From PGYU01 sp964637845 (GTDB lineage Bacteria; Bacteroidota; Ignavibacteria; Kapaibacteriales; UBA2268), in assembly GCA_964637845.1 (NCBI GenBank), contig CAZWXI010000047.1:1-23109 (forward strand): a stretch of 23,109 nt of DNA, given 5' to 3'. The notes below the pieces were generated by a model. The model worked only from the letters and a program-made list of their open reading frames with translations. It ran no database searches and was not told where the DNA came from. Positions 16,655-23,109 of the stretch are shown piece by piece. Every line of letters starts with the position of its first letter. Positions within the stretch are counted from its first letter, which is position 1. Made by a program: the position numbers and the translations under genes.

Positions 16655-17395
16655 ATGAACATTATCACAACTGAAACCATTCAAAATTACGTATAGACGA
16701 ATATTTCGATATTTCATCAGAAGCGTATAAACAGTATTGAGAATTTAAGACTTTCCAAAATATTGAAACGTAAAAATCCGTACTTATATAAGGCTAAGAA
16801 TGTCCTAACTTCCGAGCAAATTATTCGCGGTATTGTTGATGCACATATTAATTCGAATGAAGAAACCATATTTGGCGACTGGCTCGAAGGATTAGCTATT
16901 TTCATCAATAATAGGGTTTATAGCGGATATAAGTCAGGCATTATTGGAATTGATTTAGAATTCGATAACAACGGGATAAGATACATTGTAAATATAAAAT
17001 CCGGACCTAATTGGGGAAATTCATCTCAAATACAAAAGATGATTTCCGATTTTAAAACTGCTAAAAAAACTCTTAGGACGGGCAATTCCGAATTGAACAT
17101 AATTGCAGTGAACGGATGCTGCTATGGTATTGATAATAATCCTGACAAAGGCGATTATTATAAATACTGCGGTCAAAAATTTTGGGAGTTTATTTCAGGG
17201 AATCCCAATCTATATTTAGAAATTATCGAACCTTTAGGTCACAAAGCCAAAGAAAAAAACGATGAATTTCTGATTTCTTATGCAAGAATGGTCAATAAAT
17301 TTACAAAAGAATTCGCAAATACCTTCTGCAAAGACAACGGCGATATAGATTGGAATATGCTGCTCAAATTCAACTCAGGTTTAAAAGTTGAATAG
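16655..17395 (+). pseudogene. PmeII-like type II restriction endonuclease interrupted by an in-frame TAG
   Basis: From the ATG at 16655 the frame reads thirteen residues (MNIITTETIQNYV), then TAG at 16694-16696, then continues unbroken as TNISIFHQKRINSIENLR through to 17395. The residues just before and after the stop look like one continuous N-terminus of PmeII-type endonucleases. The body has EETIFGDWLEGLAIF, GIDLEF and IKSGPNWGNSSQ, the family core, with the probable nuclease lysine in NIKSG. The position two before that lysine is Asn where many PD-(D/E)xK enzymes have an acid; this may be family-typical. Restart at TTG 16763 would give 210 residues lacking about 36. It follows its methylase by nine bases. 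The family name is from memory; an endonuclease role is well supported by context. Confidence 0.75.
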
Positions 17396-17422
17396 AAAAA
17401 ACTCCCGAATTTCATCGGGAGT
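17396..17422 (-). terminator. Hairpin terminator between the RM locus and the lipoprotein gene
   Basis: An 8-bp stem ACTCCCGA (17401-17408) and TCGGGAGT (17415-17422), loop of six. Read on the minus strand it is followed by six T residues, so it fits the lipoprotein gene ending at 17444. On the plus strand the following T content is weaker, though it may also stop the RM transcript. Confidence 0.75.
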
Positions 17423-17443
17423 CATTATTCAGCTACAAAATAA

Positions 17444-17923
17444 CTAATTCACAAACTTAACTTTAAATTCGCCCTCGGTGATTTTCTTCGAAACGCCGCC
17501 ATCAGTTGTTCCTGTGAAAGCAAATTTACCTTCGATTTCGGTAGCGCTGACTTTCGTGACGTTCAGAGATGGCGTTGTAGAATTATACAAAGTTGATTGT
17601 GTCGGATTATTTATGTTAGATACAGAATATTGAGCAAGCGTAACTGTATTCGAACTACCGACAACAATTTCGCCCGTAATCGTTAAAGATACACCGAGCA
17701 CTTCGCCCGTAGCAATATTAGTACTCGCACCATTGACAGTTACAATGTTGCTACCTGCTTTCGTTGCAGTTGCATTCATGCTTTGCCAACTTTGCCCGTC
17801 AACTTTGCACTTCATCGTACCCATCACGATGCCATTGTCATCGTTGTTAGTAGAATTATCCGAACAAGCCGAAACTGCTATGAACAGAACAGAAGCAAAG
17901 AACCAAGAAAATAACTTAGTCAT
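17444..17923 (-). CDS. Small lipoprotein of unknown function
   Basis: A lipoprotein signal ends in FIAVSAC with the lipidated Cys at 20, then a short Asn/Asp-rich linker and a compact domain of about 125 residues rich in Thr, Ser, Val and Gly, probably all beta. GTMKCKVDGQSWQS near the start resembles small Bacteroidota lipoproteins (DUF6252-like), a loose similarity. It is on the same strand as the phage genes and begins 64 bases after the portal stop, so it may be a host gene or cargo carried by the prophage. Confidence 0.7.
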   Translation of the reverse strand: MTKLFSWFFASVLFIAVSACSDNSTNNDDNGIVMGTMKCKVDGQSWQSMNATATKAGSNIVTVNGASTNIATGEVLGVSLTITGEIVVGSSNTVTLAQYSVSNINNPTQSTLYNSTTPSLNVTKVSATEIEGKFAFTGTTDGGVSKKITEGEFKVKFVN

Positions 17924-17987
17924 AATTTAGAACTCCATAAATTTAGAAAAAGATTAAACTAACTATGTAAAAATAGTTAATGCAAGG

Positions 17988-19136
17988 TTAATTGCCAAAT
18001 TTATCTTTGAGTTCCGTAAATTTTATACCGTAAGTATTTGCCCAATACTGCAATTTGAATGGCACGCCCGCTGCCGCCAATTTCAAATCACGTTCCAATT
18101 TCTGTGTGTTGTCGGCATCATTCAATGCAAATTTGATTTTAGGATATTTTCCCGTTCCGAAATTGATATCGCAAATTAATCTTATAATTGAATTAATGAA
18201 TGATTCTGCTATTTTGGAGTCTGCGGCAATTATTTCCCGACGAATTTTGTAATGAGTTTGAGCCGCCGCTAATGAGCCACTCTTGAGTTCAGTCGTCAAA
18301 GTTTGCGATAGCAATGCCTTGGAAATTTCCGTATTACAAAAATTTATCATTTCGAGGTACAACTCAGTTGACGAATTACGACTTGCCTCGGCAATGTTGA
18401 TGTCAATATCCGACGGCGATACAATAACGGCATCTTCGTGCATATCCGAAAGAGTTTGAGCCAATTTCAGTGCTTCGTCGCTCGTTGCTCCGCGTGTATA
18501 TTTGCCGATTATGACAGGCATACCGTATTTTTCCATGAAATTAACCCAAAACCTCAAGCCACCGTTCTTGAAAGTCACAGCCCAATAGCACCGAGCAAGC
18601 AATGCCTCTCCATACGGATTTGTAAAACTCGCTTCATGTGAAGCAACCGCAAACTTATGGTTCGGTACTGCGGTTGCTCCGCCGGACTTTCCTCTGATGC
18701 ATAATTTGCCATCGGTATCGTAACAGAACCATTCCTGTGGCTTTGCTTGTATTTTCATCGGCAATAAATAGCGCCCACTATGCTCCACTTCATTCCAAAT
18801 TAACTCAAACGGCTGCCAACCGAATAGAACAGCTTCGAGCACATCTCTTAGCAAAGAGGACAAATTGACTTCTCCAAGAAAATATTCAATCAATTTCGTC
18901 TGCTCAATACTTGCTTCACTTCCGTTTACTGTATAATCAAGCGATTGAATACCGCTTTTCCTCGATTGAATACAACTCCAGACGTGTGGGTCATATTTCA
19001 GTTTTCTGTAGCTATCGAGCGAATTACCCGATTTGTTCAATATTTCATCTGGATTCGGCAGTATTCCGATGTAATTGAAGAATGACAGCCTGTTTCGCCT
19101 CCTGACCAATTCCGAAGTTAAAAATTTTCTGCTCAT
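17988..19136 (-). CDS. Mu-like phage portal protein (DUF935, gp29-like)
   Basis: The portal forms the ring at the capsid vertex through which DNA passes. This 382-residue protein shows DUF935 features: RKLKYDPHVWSCIQSRKSGI near 43-62, VLEAVLFGWQPFELIW near 102-117, NFMEKYGMPVIIGKY near 198-212, and an SKALLSQTLTTE block near 270. It is shorter than Mu gp29 (about 510), lacking much of the C-terminal part. AGGAG precedes its ATG. In Mu the portal gene comes before protease and capsid genes; here it is last, with no terminase beside it. Confidence 0.85.
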   Translation of the reverse strand: MSRKFLTSELVRRRNRLSFFNYIGILPNPDEILNKSGNSLDSYRKLKYDPHVWSCIQSRKSGIQSLDYTVNGSEASIEQTKLIEYFLGEVNLSSLLRDVLEAVLFGWQPFELIWNEVEHSGRYLLPMKIQAKPQEWFCYDTDGKLCIRGKSGGATAVPNHKFAVASHEASFTNPYGEALLARCYWAVTFKNGGLRFWVNFMEKYGMPVIIGKYTRGATSDEALKLAQTLSDMHEDAVIVSPSDIDINIAEASRNSSTELYLEMINFCNTEISKALLSQTLTTELKSGSLAAAQTHYKIRREIIAADSKIAESFINSIIRLICDINFGTGKYPKIKFALNDADNTQKLERDLKLAAAGVPFKLQYWANTYGIKFTELKDKFGN

Positions 19137-19144
19137 ATTACTCC

Positions 19145-19582
19145 TTATTTCACTAAATTCCCCACAAGCAATCCGATTAAAAACAAAGCAATCATCAATA
19201 AGGGATGCTCGCGGGCAGATTCTTTTTTGCTTCCCTCTTGACGGACAATTATTTCCGCCACCATATTGGTGTCCTGTTGGTGCTTGATTGCCAACTCAAA
19301 CAAATTTTCGGGGAATTCATAGCTGAGAAAAACGGTATCTGTTTTGACTATTGTATCAAGAATGGCAACAAAAGGCTTCGACTGATAAACGGTATCCCGC
19401 AAGTAGATGAGTTTCGGTTCAACTTTGCTCAAAATAATCGGCTCACGCTGCTCTACTCTATAAACCGTATCCCGAATAATTCTAATACTTTCGTAATTTA
19501 TCGGCTCTTTCCGAAAAAGTAGATGATAAATCAATGCCCCCATTACCAAAGATATCAATGCTATGACAATACTTTTGCTCAT
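19145..19582 (-). CDS. Phage membrane protein with N- and C-terminal membrane segments
   Basis: One hydrophobic segment lies at residues 4-24 and another at about 126-144. The region between is soluble, with repeated RDTVY (two copies) and DTIVKTDTVF text, which suggests a helical or repeat structure. It lies eight bases before the portal gene and close to lysis genes, so a spanin-like or lysis accessory role is possible, but there is no lipobox and I do not recognise the family. Confidence 0.6.
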   Translation of the reverse strand: MSKSIVIALISLVMGALIYHLLFRKEPINYESIRIIRDTVYRVEQREPIILSKVEPKLIYLRDTVYQSKPFVAILDTIVKTDTVFLSYEFPENLFELAIKHQQDTNMVAEIIVRQEGSKKESAREHPLLMIALFLIGLLVGNLVK

Positions 19583-19587
19583 AAGAT

Positions 19588-19941
19588 TTAAATAAAAGAT
19601 ATGACAACATTTAACGTACCCGATAAACTGCTTTGCTTGTCGTAAATAATTTTTATGAAAGAATATTTGCCGACAAAATCGAAAAATAAAGCATCATTAA
19701 CATTGCTGCCAATATCGGGAACGACTGTTTCGATAATTTTAGAGCCGACCCTATCGTTGGATACAGAGATTTTAATCTCGGGATAATCCGACGCAACAGC
19801 CAAATTATTCCAATACAACTGCATTGACAAAGCCCGGCGTATAATTCGGCTCCCCGATTTATCAAACATCACAAGCGGAAACCACGCAGTCTCGAAATTC
19901 ACACTCATTGAATGATTTCGCAACAAATTACTATTGTACAT
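19588..19941 (-). CDS. Phage protein of unknown function
   Basis: A 117-residue soluble protein without signal or membrane segment, predicted mainly beta, with FPLVMFDKSGSRIIRRAL early and a hydrophobic C-terminal strand (LNVVISFI). Its start overlaps the endolysin stop by 11 bases, and a second Met at residue 12 is an alternative start. Tight packing in the phage operon supports it as a real gene; the function is not recognised. Confidence 0.6.
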   Translation of the reverse strand: MYNSNLLRNHSMSVNFETAWFPLVMFDKSGSRIIRRALSMQLYWNNLAVASDYPEIKISVSNDRVGSKIIETVVPDIGSNVNDALFFDFVGKYSFIKIIYDKQSSLSGTLNVVISFI

Positions 19942-20503
19942 GACTAAATCCTATTAATCCCCTAACATACATCCGTGCAAGCGGAGCATAAATATTCCTC
20001 TTGCGATAAAAAACACCTTCAATTCGCGGATTTTCGGGCGATTTTACGTTAAAACCAATCGTTCTAACGTAACCCGCCCTCTCTACCGCAATAATCCATT
20101 CAATGTGACCATACATAGACTTACCCTTCCGCCATACAAGTAAATCATTTCGTGATGCACCAAAAACAGTCTTTTTGCCCCTTTTCTTTGAATCGAAAAA
20201 AATTGCATTGGCAAGCGGATTTCTGATTATTGGTATTTCACTATCGTTCAACTTTAATGAATCAACACCTTTTTTGAAGCAATAATAAAGCCCTGCGGCG
20301 CAGTAGGGCAAGCCCCGTTTAATCCCCATAGCACGGTGATATTTCTCAACGGCACCGCGATTTTCACCCATTTCCATCGTCCCTACCTCCGAATGGGCTA
20401 TGCGTACCGAAAGCTCAAGCAGTTTCGCATTACAATAAATCTCATACCTTTCTCTCGCCGATATGCTTATGGATAATAAAATCAGCAAAATAAAAATTTT
20501 CAT
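19931..20503 (-). CDS. Phage endolysin, CHAP-like peptidoglycan hydrolase
   Basis: A 190-residue protein that should cut peptidoglycan at host lysis. An N-terminal hydrophobic segment (about 1-16) acts as a signal or signal-anchor. A CHAP/NlpC-like Cys-His pair is visible: C68 in GLPYCAAGLYYCF and H133 in YGHIEWI. GENRGAVEKYHRAMG near 46-60 is typical of the same family. I chose the ATG at 20503, five bases past the holin-like stop; a longer frame upstream (to 20779) runs inside the neighbouring gene and gives Cys-rich nonsense text. Confidence 0.75.
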   Translation of the reverse strand: MKIFILLILLSISISARERYEIYCNAKLLELSVRIAHSEVGTMEMGENRGAVEKYHRAMGIKRGLPYCAAGLYYCFKKGVDSLKLNDSEIPIIRNPLANAIFFDSKKRGKKTVFGASRNDLLVWRKGKSMYGHIEWIIAVERAGYVRTIGFNVKSPENPRIEGVFYRKRNIYAPLARMYVRGLIGFSHVQ

Positions 20504-20508
20504 CACTA

Positions 20509-20838
20509 TTACCCGAATTGAACAAAATAAACACCAAGAATAGTCAAACCAACACATAAATGTACACCGAGAAAAATATGCCCCAAAACACTCGGTGAGT
20601 ATGCAGGGAAATCTATGCGAGTATAAATATACGCAGATAAACCCGATAAAGCTATCGCAAGCAGTTCCACAACGATGATAACCGTTATTGTCGCCAATTC
20701 CTCCTTCTGAGGACCCAACAAAATAAGCATCGTCGCAAAAAGCAAAATCCATATCCCTTGCCTTCTGATTATATCCCAATAATACTCCCTATTCAGAAAG
20801 CTAAGTTTTTCCTTTGTTTGATTAACCGAAAAATACAT
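20509..20838 (-). CDS. Holin-like small phage membrane protein
   Basis: A 109-residue protein with a charged N-terminus (about 1-27) and three hydrophobic segments at about 28-43, 49-73 and 82-108. Size and topology, and its place immediately before the endolysin, fit a holin that opens the inner membrane. Its start at 20838 overlaps the DUF1320 gene end by 17 bases. Sequence alone does not place it in a known holin family. Confidence 0.6.
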   Translation of the reverse strand: MYFSVNQTKEKLSFLNREYYWDIIRRQGIWILLFATMLILLGPQKEELATITVIIVVELLAIALSGLSAYIYTRIDFPAYSPSVLGHIFLGVHLCVGLTILGVYFVQFG

Positions 20839-21250
20839 CTGTCCTATTTCCTTTAAAAATTTTATTACTCGATTTGTTAATGATAATTTCGGGAGGATTA
20901 GCACCTGTAATCGCTATTTTCAAATCACCACTCTGTATTAAACCCAACAATCTCAATGAGTTATCCTTCATAGCAATAACTGCGGACGAAATCATCGAAT
21001 CCCGGAACCTATACTCATTCAAAAAATACACCGTAAGCTCAATAGAAATCGTTCGTATTATTTCTGGAACTGATTCAAACGGCAGATTGTATCTGCCGTT
21101 CAAAAAAGTATCAATCAGACCGTCTGCATTTCGCCTCGCTTCACCAATCCTTTCACCATCAATTGCCGCACCAGTATCGTCGCCGGAGAGCCGTGCAAGC
21201 TCCACAAAAGACATTTGATTGAGCAAATCATCGTTCGTACTATATGACAT
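20822..21250 (-). CDS. Mu-like phage head-tail connector protein (DUF1320, gp36)
   Basis: A 142-residue protein beginning with the DUF1320 pattern: YSTNDDLLNQMSFVELARLS, then DGERIGEARRNADGLIDTFLNGRYNLPF and VPEIIRTISIELTVYFL (given in pieces). Proteins of this family lie just after the capsid gene in Mu-like phages and probably join head to tail. GAGGT precedes the ATG. It follows the DUF2190 gene by 12 bases. Confidence 0.8.
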   Translation of the reverse strand: MSYSTNDDLLNQMSFVELARLSGDDTGAAIDGERIGEARRNADGLIDTFLNGRYNLPFESVPEIIRTISIELTVYFLNEYRFRDSMISSAVIAMKDNSLRLLGLIQSGDLKIAITGANPPEIIINKSSNKIFKGNRTDVFFG

Positions 21251-21262
21251 AATGACCTCGAA

Positions 21263-21604
21263 TTATTTTAGAAGCACCCGAATTAAATCCCCCGAAGAAC
21301 CATTATCAAGAGCACCACCATTAATGAAGTCATTCGAACTACCTGCCACAACTTTGCCATTTACTCCCGATGCAACATCATCACCAACTGAAATGTTCGC
21401 TCCAGCTTCAACCAAGACGACCCCCATTACCGTCACCGAACCACTCTCCCCTGCTGGACAATAAACATCGGTTACACCCAATGCTTTATCACCTTCGCCA
21501 CACAATCCCCCGTTATAGCTTACAAACCTGTATGCAGGCAAATTCTGCGAAGCTTTGATAGTTATTGACAGTACCGGGGCATAAGTTTTATTACTCAACG
21601 ACAT
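21263..21604 (-). CDS. Phage capsid cement/decoration protein (DUF2190-like)
   Basis: A 113-residue, Gly/Val/Ser-rich beta protein: ASQNLPAYRFVSYNG, ALGVTDVYCPAGESGSVTV and GVVLVEAGANISVGDDV match small DUF2190-type proteins that coat the capsid. It lies directly after the major capsid gene, with a strong AGGAGGA ribosome site (plus 21608-21614). Confidence 0.75.
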   Translation of the reverse strand: MSLSNKTYAPVLSITIKASQNLPAYRFVSYNGGLCGEGDKALGVTDVYCPAGESGSVTVMGVVLVEAGANISVGDDVASGVNGKVVAGSSNDFINGGALDNGSSGDLIRVLLK

Positions 21605-21614
21605 AATTCCTCCT

Positions 21615-22559
21615 TCAAGAATGATTTGTATTTTTGATTAAAAATGCGGCACTATCAGATGTTATACTTACTGAATAATTATCCGTACATCTGATAACTT
21701 TCATTTTGCCACCGTTTTCGAAATAACTATCCACTTCGGGCATGTTTTCACGCCTGAATGTATAGCCAAAACTCGGATTATATTCAGAGCGACGATTGAC
21801 CGAATTTCTGTCCACATAAGCAAGCACGATATTGTCGCCCCATAAATCGCTCATTGTACCGGCAGTATCCGCCTCAACCGCTCTACCAATGTGAACTTCC
21901 TCCAAATCAAGCAATTGAGCCAAAATCTCCGAAGTAACTTTACCCAATCCGTTGTATTTAATCCTTTCGAGTATTTTCGGATGGTCCACCAAAGCCCTAT
22001 AGGTCGAATCACCCATCACCATTACGTTCGGATACCTCGCAATTTGTCCCCTAACAACCGACATTGCGTCCCTTATTATCTCAATTGGGTCCGATACCGA
22101 AGTATAATCATCGAAAGCATCTTCGGAAGCAAGCTCGTCGGAGAGCCCTGCCGCATAATTTGCTTCATCTTGCACCAATAGAGCCGCTTCCTTCTCCAGT
22201 CCGAGACTCAAAATGTCCTTCAAATCCTTAGTTATTTTTTGCTCAAGTTTGAAAAAAGAAGGCGTTTCATCTTCCTCAAGATAATCAATAGCCGTTTCGA
22301 TGTCACGCTCTTTAGTCTCAATTGTGATCAATTCAAACTCATACGGCGGGATACGATTCGACACTGCTCTCAATGCTCTTTCGGTTTGGCGGACCAAGAA
22401 AGCATCTTTCCCAAAAATCGGCACCTTACTCTTCAATTTGTTTACATATACCACCGGAAACAACTTGTCGGCAACCATAGCCGCATTTGTGTAACCTTGA
22501 ACAAGAGTGGTCAAAACAGGGTCAACCATTCTCAACTCATCAATCCTGCGTTCAGCCAT
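21615..22559 (-). CDS. Phage major capsid protein (HK97-fold)
   Basis: A 314-residue head protein. Visible blocks include PVLTTLVQGYTNAAMVADKL near 13-32, a long charged helix region (about 85-130) like the HK97 spine helix, YPNVMVMGDSTYRALVDHP and a C-terminal FGYTFRRENMPEVD segment with an NYSVSITS end. It sits between the protease/scaffold and cement genes, the expected place in a Mu-like head module. AAGGAGGAG just before the ATG gives a strong but closely spaced ribosome site. Confidence 0.85.
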   Translation of the reverse strand: MAERRIDELRMVDPVLTTLVQGYTNAAMVADKLFPVVYVNKLKSKVPIFGKDAFLVRQTERALRAVSNRIPPYEFELITIETKERDIETAIDYLEEDETPSFFKLEQKITKDLKDILSLGLEKEAALLVQDEANYAAGLSDELASEDAFDDYTSVSDPIEIIRDAMSVVRGQIARYPNVMVMGDSTYRALVDHPKILERIKYNGLGKVTSEILAQLLDLEEVHIGRAVEADTAGTMSDLWGDNIVLAYVDRNSVNRRSEYNPSFGYTFRRENMPEVDSYFENGGKMKVIRCTDNYSVSITSDSAAFLIKNTNHS

Positions 22560-22561
22560 AA

Positions 22562-22570
22562 CTCCTCCTT
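22562..22570 (-). promoter_or_regulatory. Strong ribosome binding site of the major capsid gene
   Basis: Read on the minus strand as AAGGAGGAG, two bases before the ATG, and overlapping the stop of the preceding gene. Similar strong sites precede the cement, gp36 and portal genes, while most host genes here show none. Confidence 0.8.
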
Positions 22571-23109
22571 ACAGATTTTTTAGATAAATGATATTTAAAG
22601 CATCCTCATAGCTTATATTGTCGTTTTCCGCTAATTTATTCGCGGCAATATGCGTGTCAAGTCTGATTGGGTCAACATTCGTATACTCAAATCCAGAAAC
22701 ATGTTTTCGGCTGTCCAATCCCATTGCAAATTCACTAAAAATATTTTTCTCAGGAATTGTTCGCAGGAAATTTTCCATAATCTCGAGCATCTTCAGCTTA
22801 GCAGGTTCGGAATTTGCGATTAATTCGAGCAATTCAACAATCATTTTTTCCTGAGCCGGAGTAAATTCTTTCGCCAAATCACTTATTCGCTCCGTAAGAT
22901 TGCGTATATTATCGTTAATCGTCGTATCTGAGCTTCCTTCCTTTTCCCATGAAACATCATTCGGTTGCATAAACTCCGAATATTTCATCGGCTCGAGACC
23001 TTTTACCGCAGGATTAGCCGCACCAAGCAAAGCCACATGACGCAAGGACAAATCCGGCGACAATGACACCGACACATTCCTGTAAACCCCAGATTTCAAC
23101 TCGGCGACA
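22569..23109 (-). CDS. Mu-like phage prohead protease/scaffold (gpI-like), C-terminal part
   Basis: The frame is open to the window edge, so the N-terminal protease domain lies outside. It begins VAELKSGVYRNVSVSLSPD and LRHVALLGAANPAVKGLEP, the typical end of the Mu I protease domain. A scaffold-like helical region follows (about residues 55-130), rich in Glu, Lys and Leu, and then a short tail. The TTG at 23097-23099 is not a real start. It lies nine bases before the capsid gene. In Mu the scaffold part shapes the prohead and is then removed. Confidence 0.75.
   Translation of the reverse strand, partial: VAELKSGVYRNVSVSLSPDLSLRHVALLGAANPAVKGLEPMKYSEFMQPNDVSWEKEGSSDTTINDNIRNLTERISDLAKEFTPAQEKMIVELLELIANSEPAKLKMLEIMENFLRTIPEKNIFSEFAMGLDSRKHVSGFEYTNVDPIRLDTHIAANKLAENDNISYEDALNIIYLKNL

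Noticed and set aside
20504..20779. N-terminal extension of the endolysin frame
   Set aside because: It lies wholly inside the holin-like gene in another frame, its text is Cys-rich and unlike any domain, and a signal-like start is present at 20503.
1..23109. CRISPR array, tRNA, rRNA or transposase genes
   Set aside because: I saw no regular direct repeats with spacers, no tRNA cloverleaf, no rRNA signature and no transposase motif, though a short tRNA could be missed by eye.

Overview
The window reads as a chromosomal stretch of a moderately AT-rich bacterium of the Bacteroidota/FCB group (Bacteroidota, Ignavibacteriota or Kapabacteria-like). The lineage call rests on a secreted protein with a type IX secretion C-terminal sorting domain, a phosphate transporter fused to a PhoU-like domain, and a TAnnTTTG promoter-like element. 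Species cannot be read from the sequence.

Layout. (1) 1-3276 is an accessory island of restriction-modification (RM) genes. It holds an EcoRV-like endonuclease gene broken by a frameshift and its intact adenine methyltransferase. An integron attC-like recombination site (2003-2132) follows and encodes the last codons of the methyltransferase. Next come a perfect 20-bp inverted repeat, a methyltransferase gene missing its 5' end exactly at that repeat, and a fragment of the partner endonuclease. (2) 3394-15640 is housekeeping: PiT-PhoU phosphate transporter, HemW, an FNR-type flavin reductase, glycogen phosphorylase, a TlpA-like thioredoxin, a T9SS cargo protein, PabB and PabC (p-aminobenzoate synthesis), a DUF3298-type lipoprotein, and tyrosine phenol-lyase ending in a clear terminator. 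(3) 15777-17395 is a third RM locus: an intact beta-class methyltransferase and a PmeII-like endonuclease gene interrupted by an in-frame TAG. (4) 17444-17923 is a small lipoprotein. (5) 17988-23109, all on the minus strand, is part of a Mu-like prophage: protease/scaffold (cut by the window edge), major capsid protein, DUF2190 cement protein, DUF1320 (gp36) protein, a holin-like membrane protein, a CHAP endolysin, two unknown small proteins and a DUF935 portal protein.

Main observations. Three RM loci occur in 17 kb. In each the endonuclease gene is damaged, while two of the three methyltransferases are intact. The first locus is packaged like an integron cassette. The phage part has an unusual order, with lysis genes between the head genes and a portal gene that sits last, next to a host-type gene. 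I saw no rRNA, tRNA, CRISPR array or transposase gene. No stretch over 300 bases lacks a gene, pseudogene or described element.
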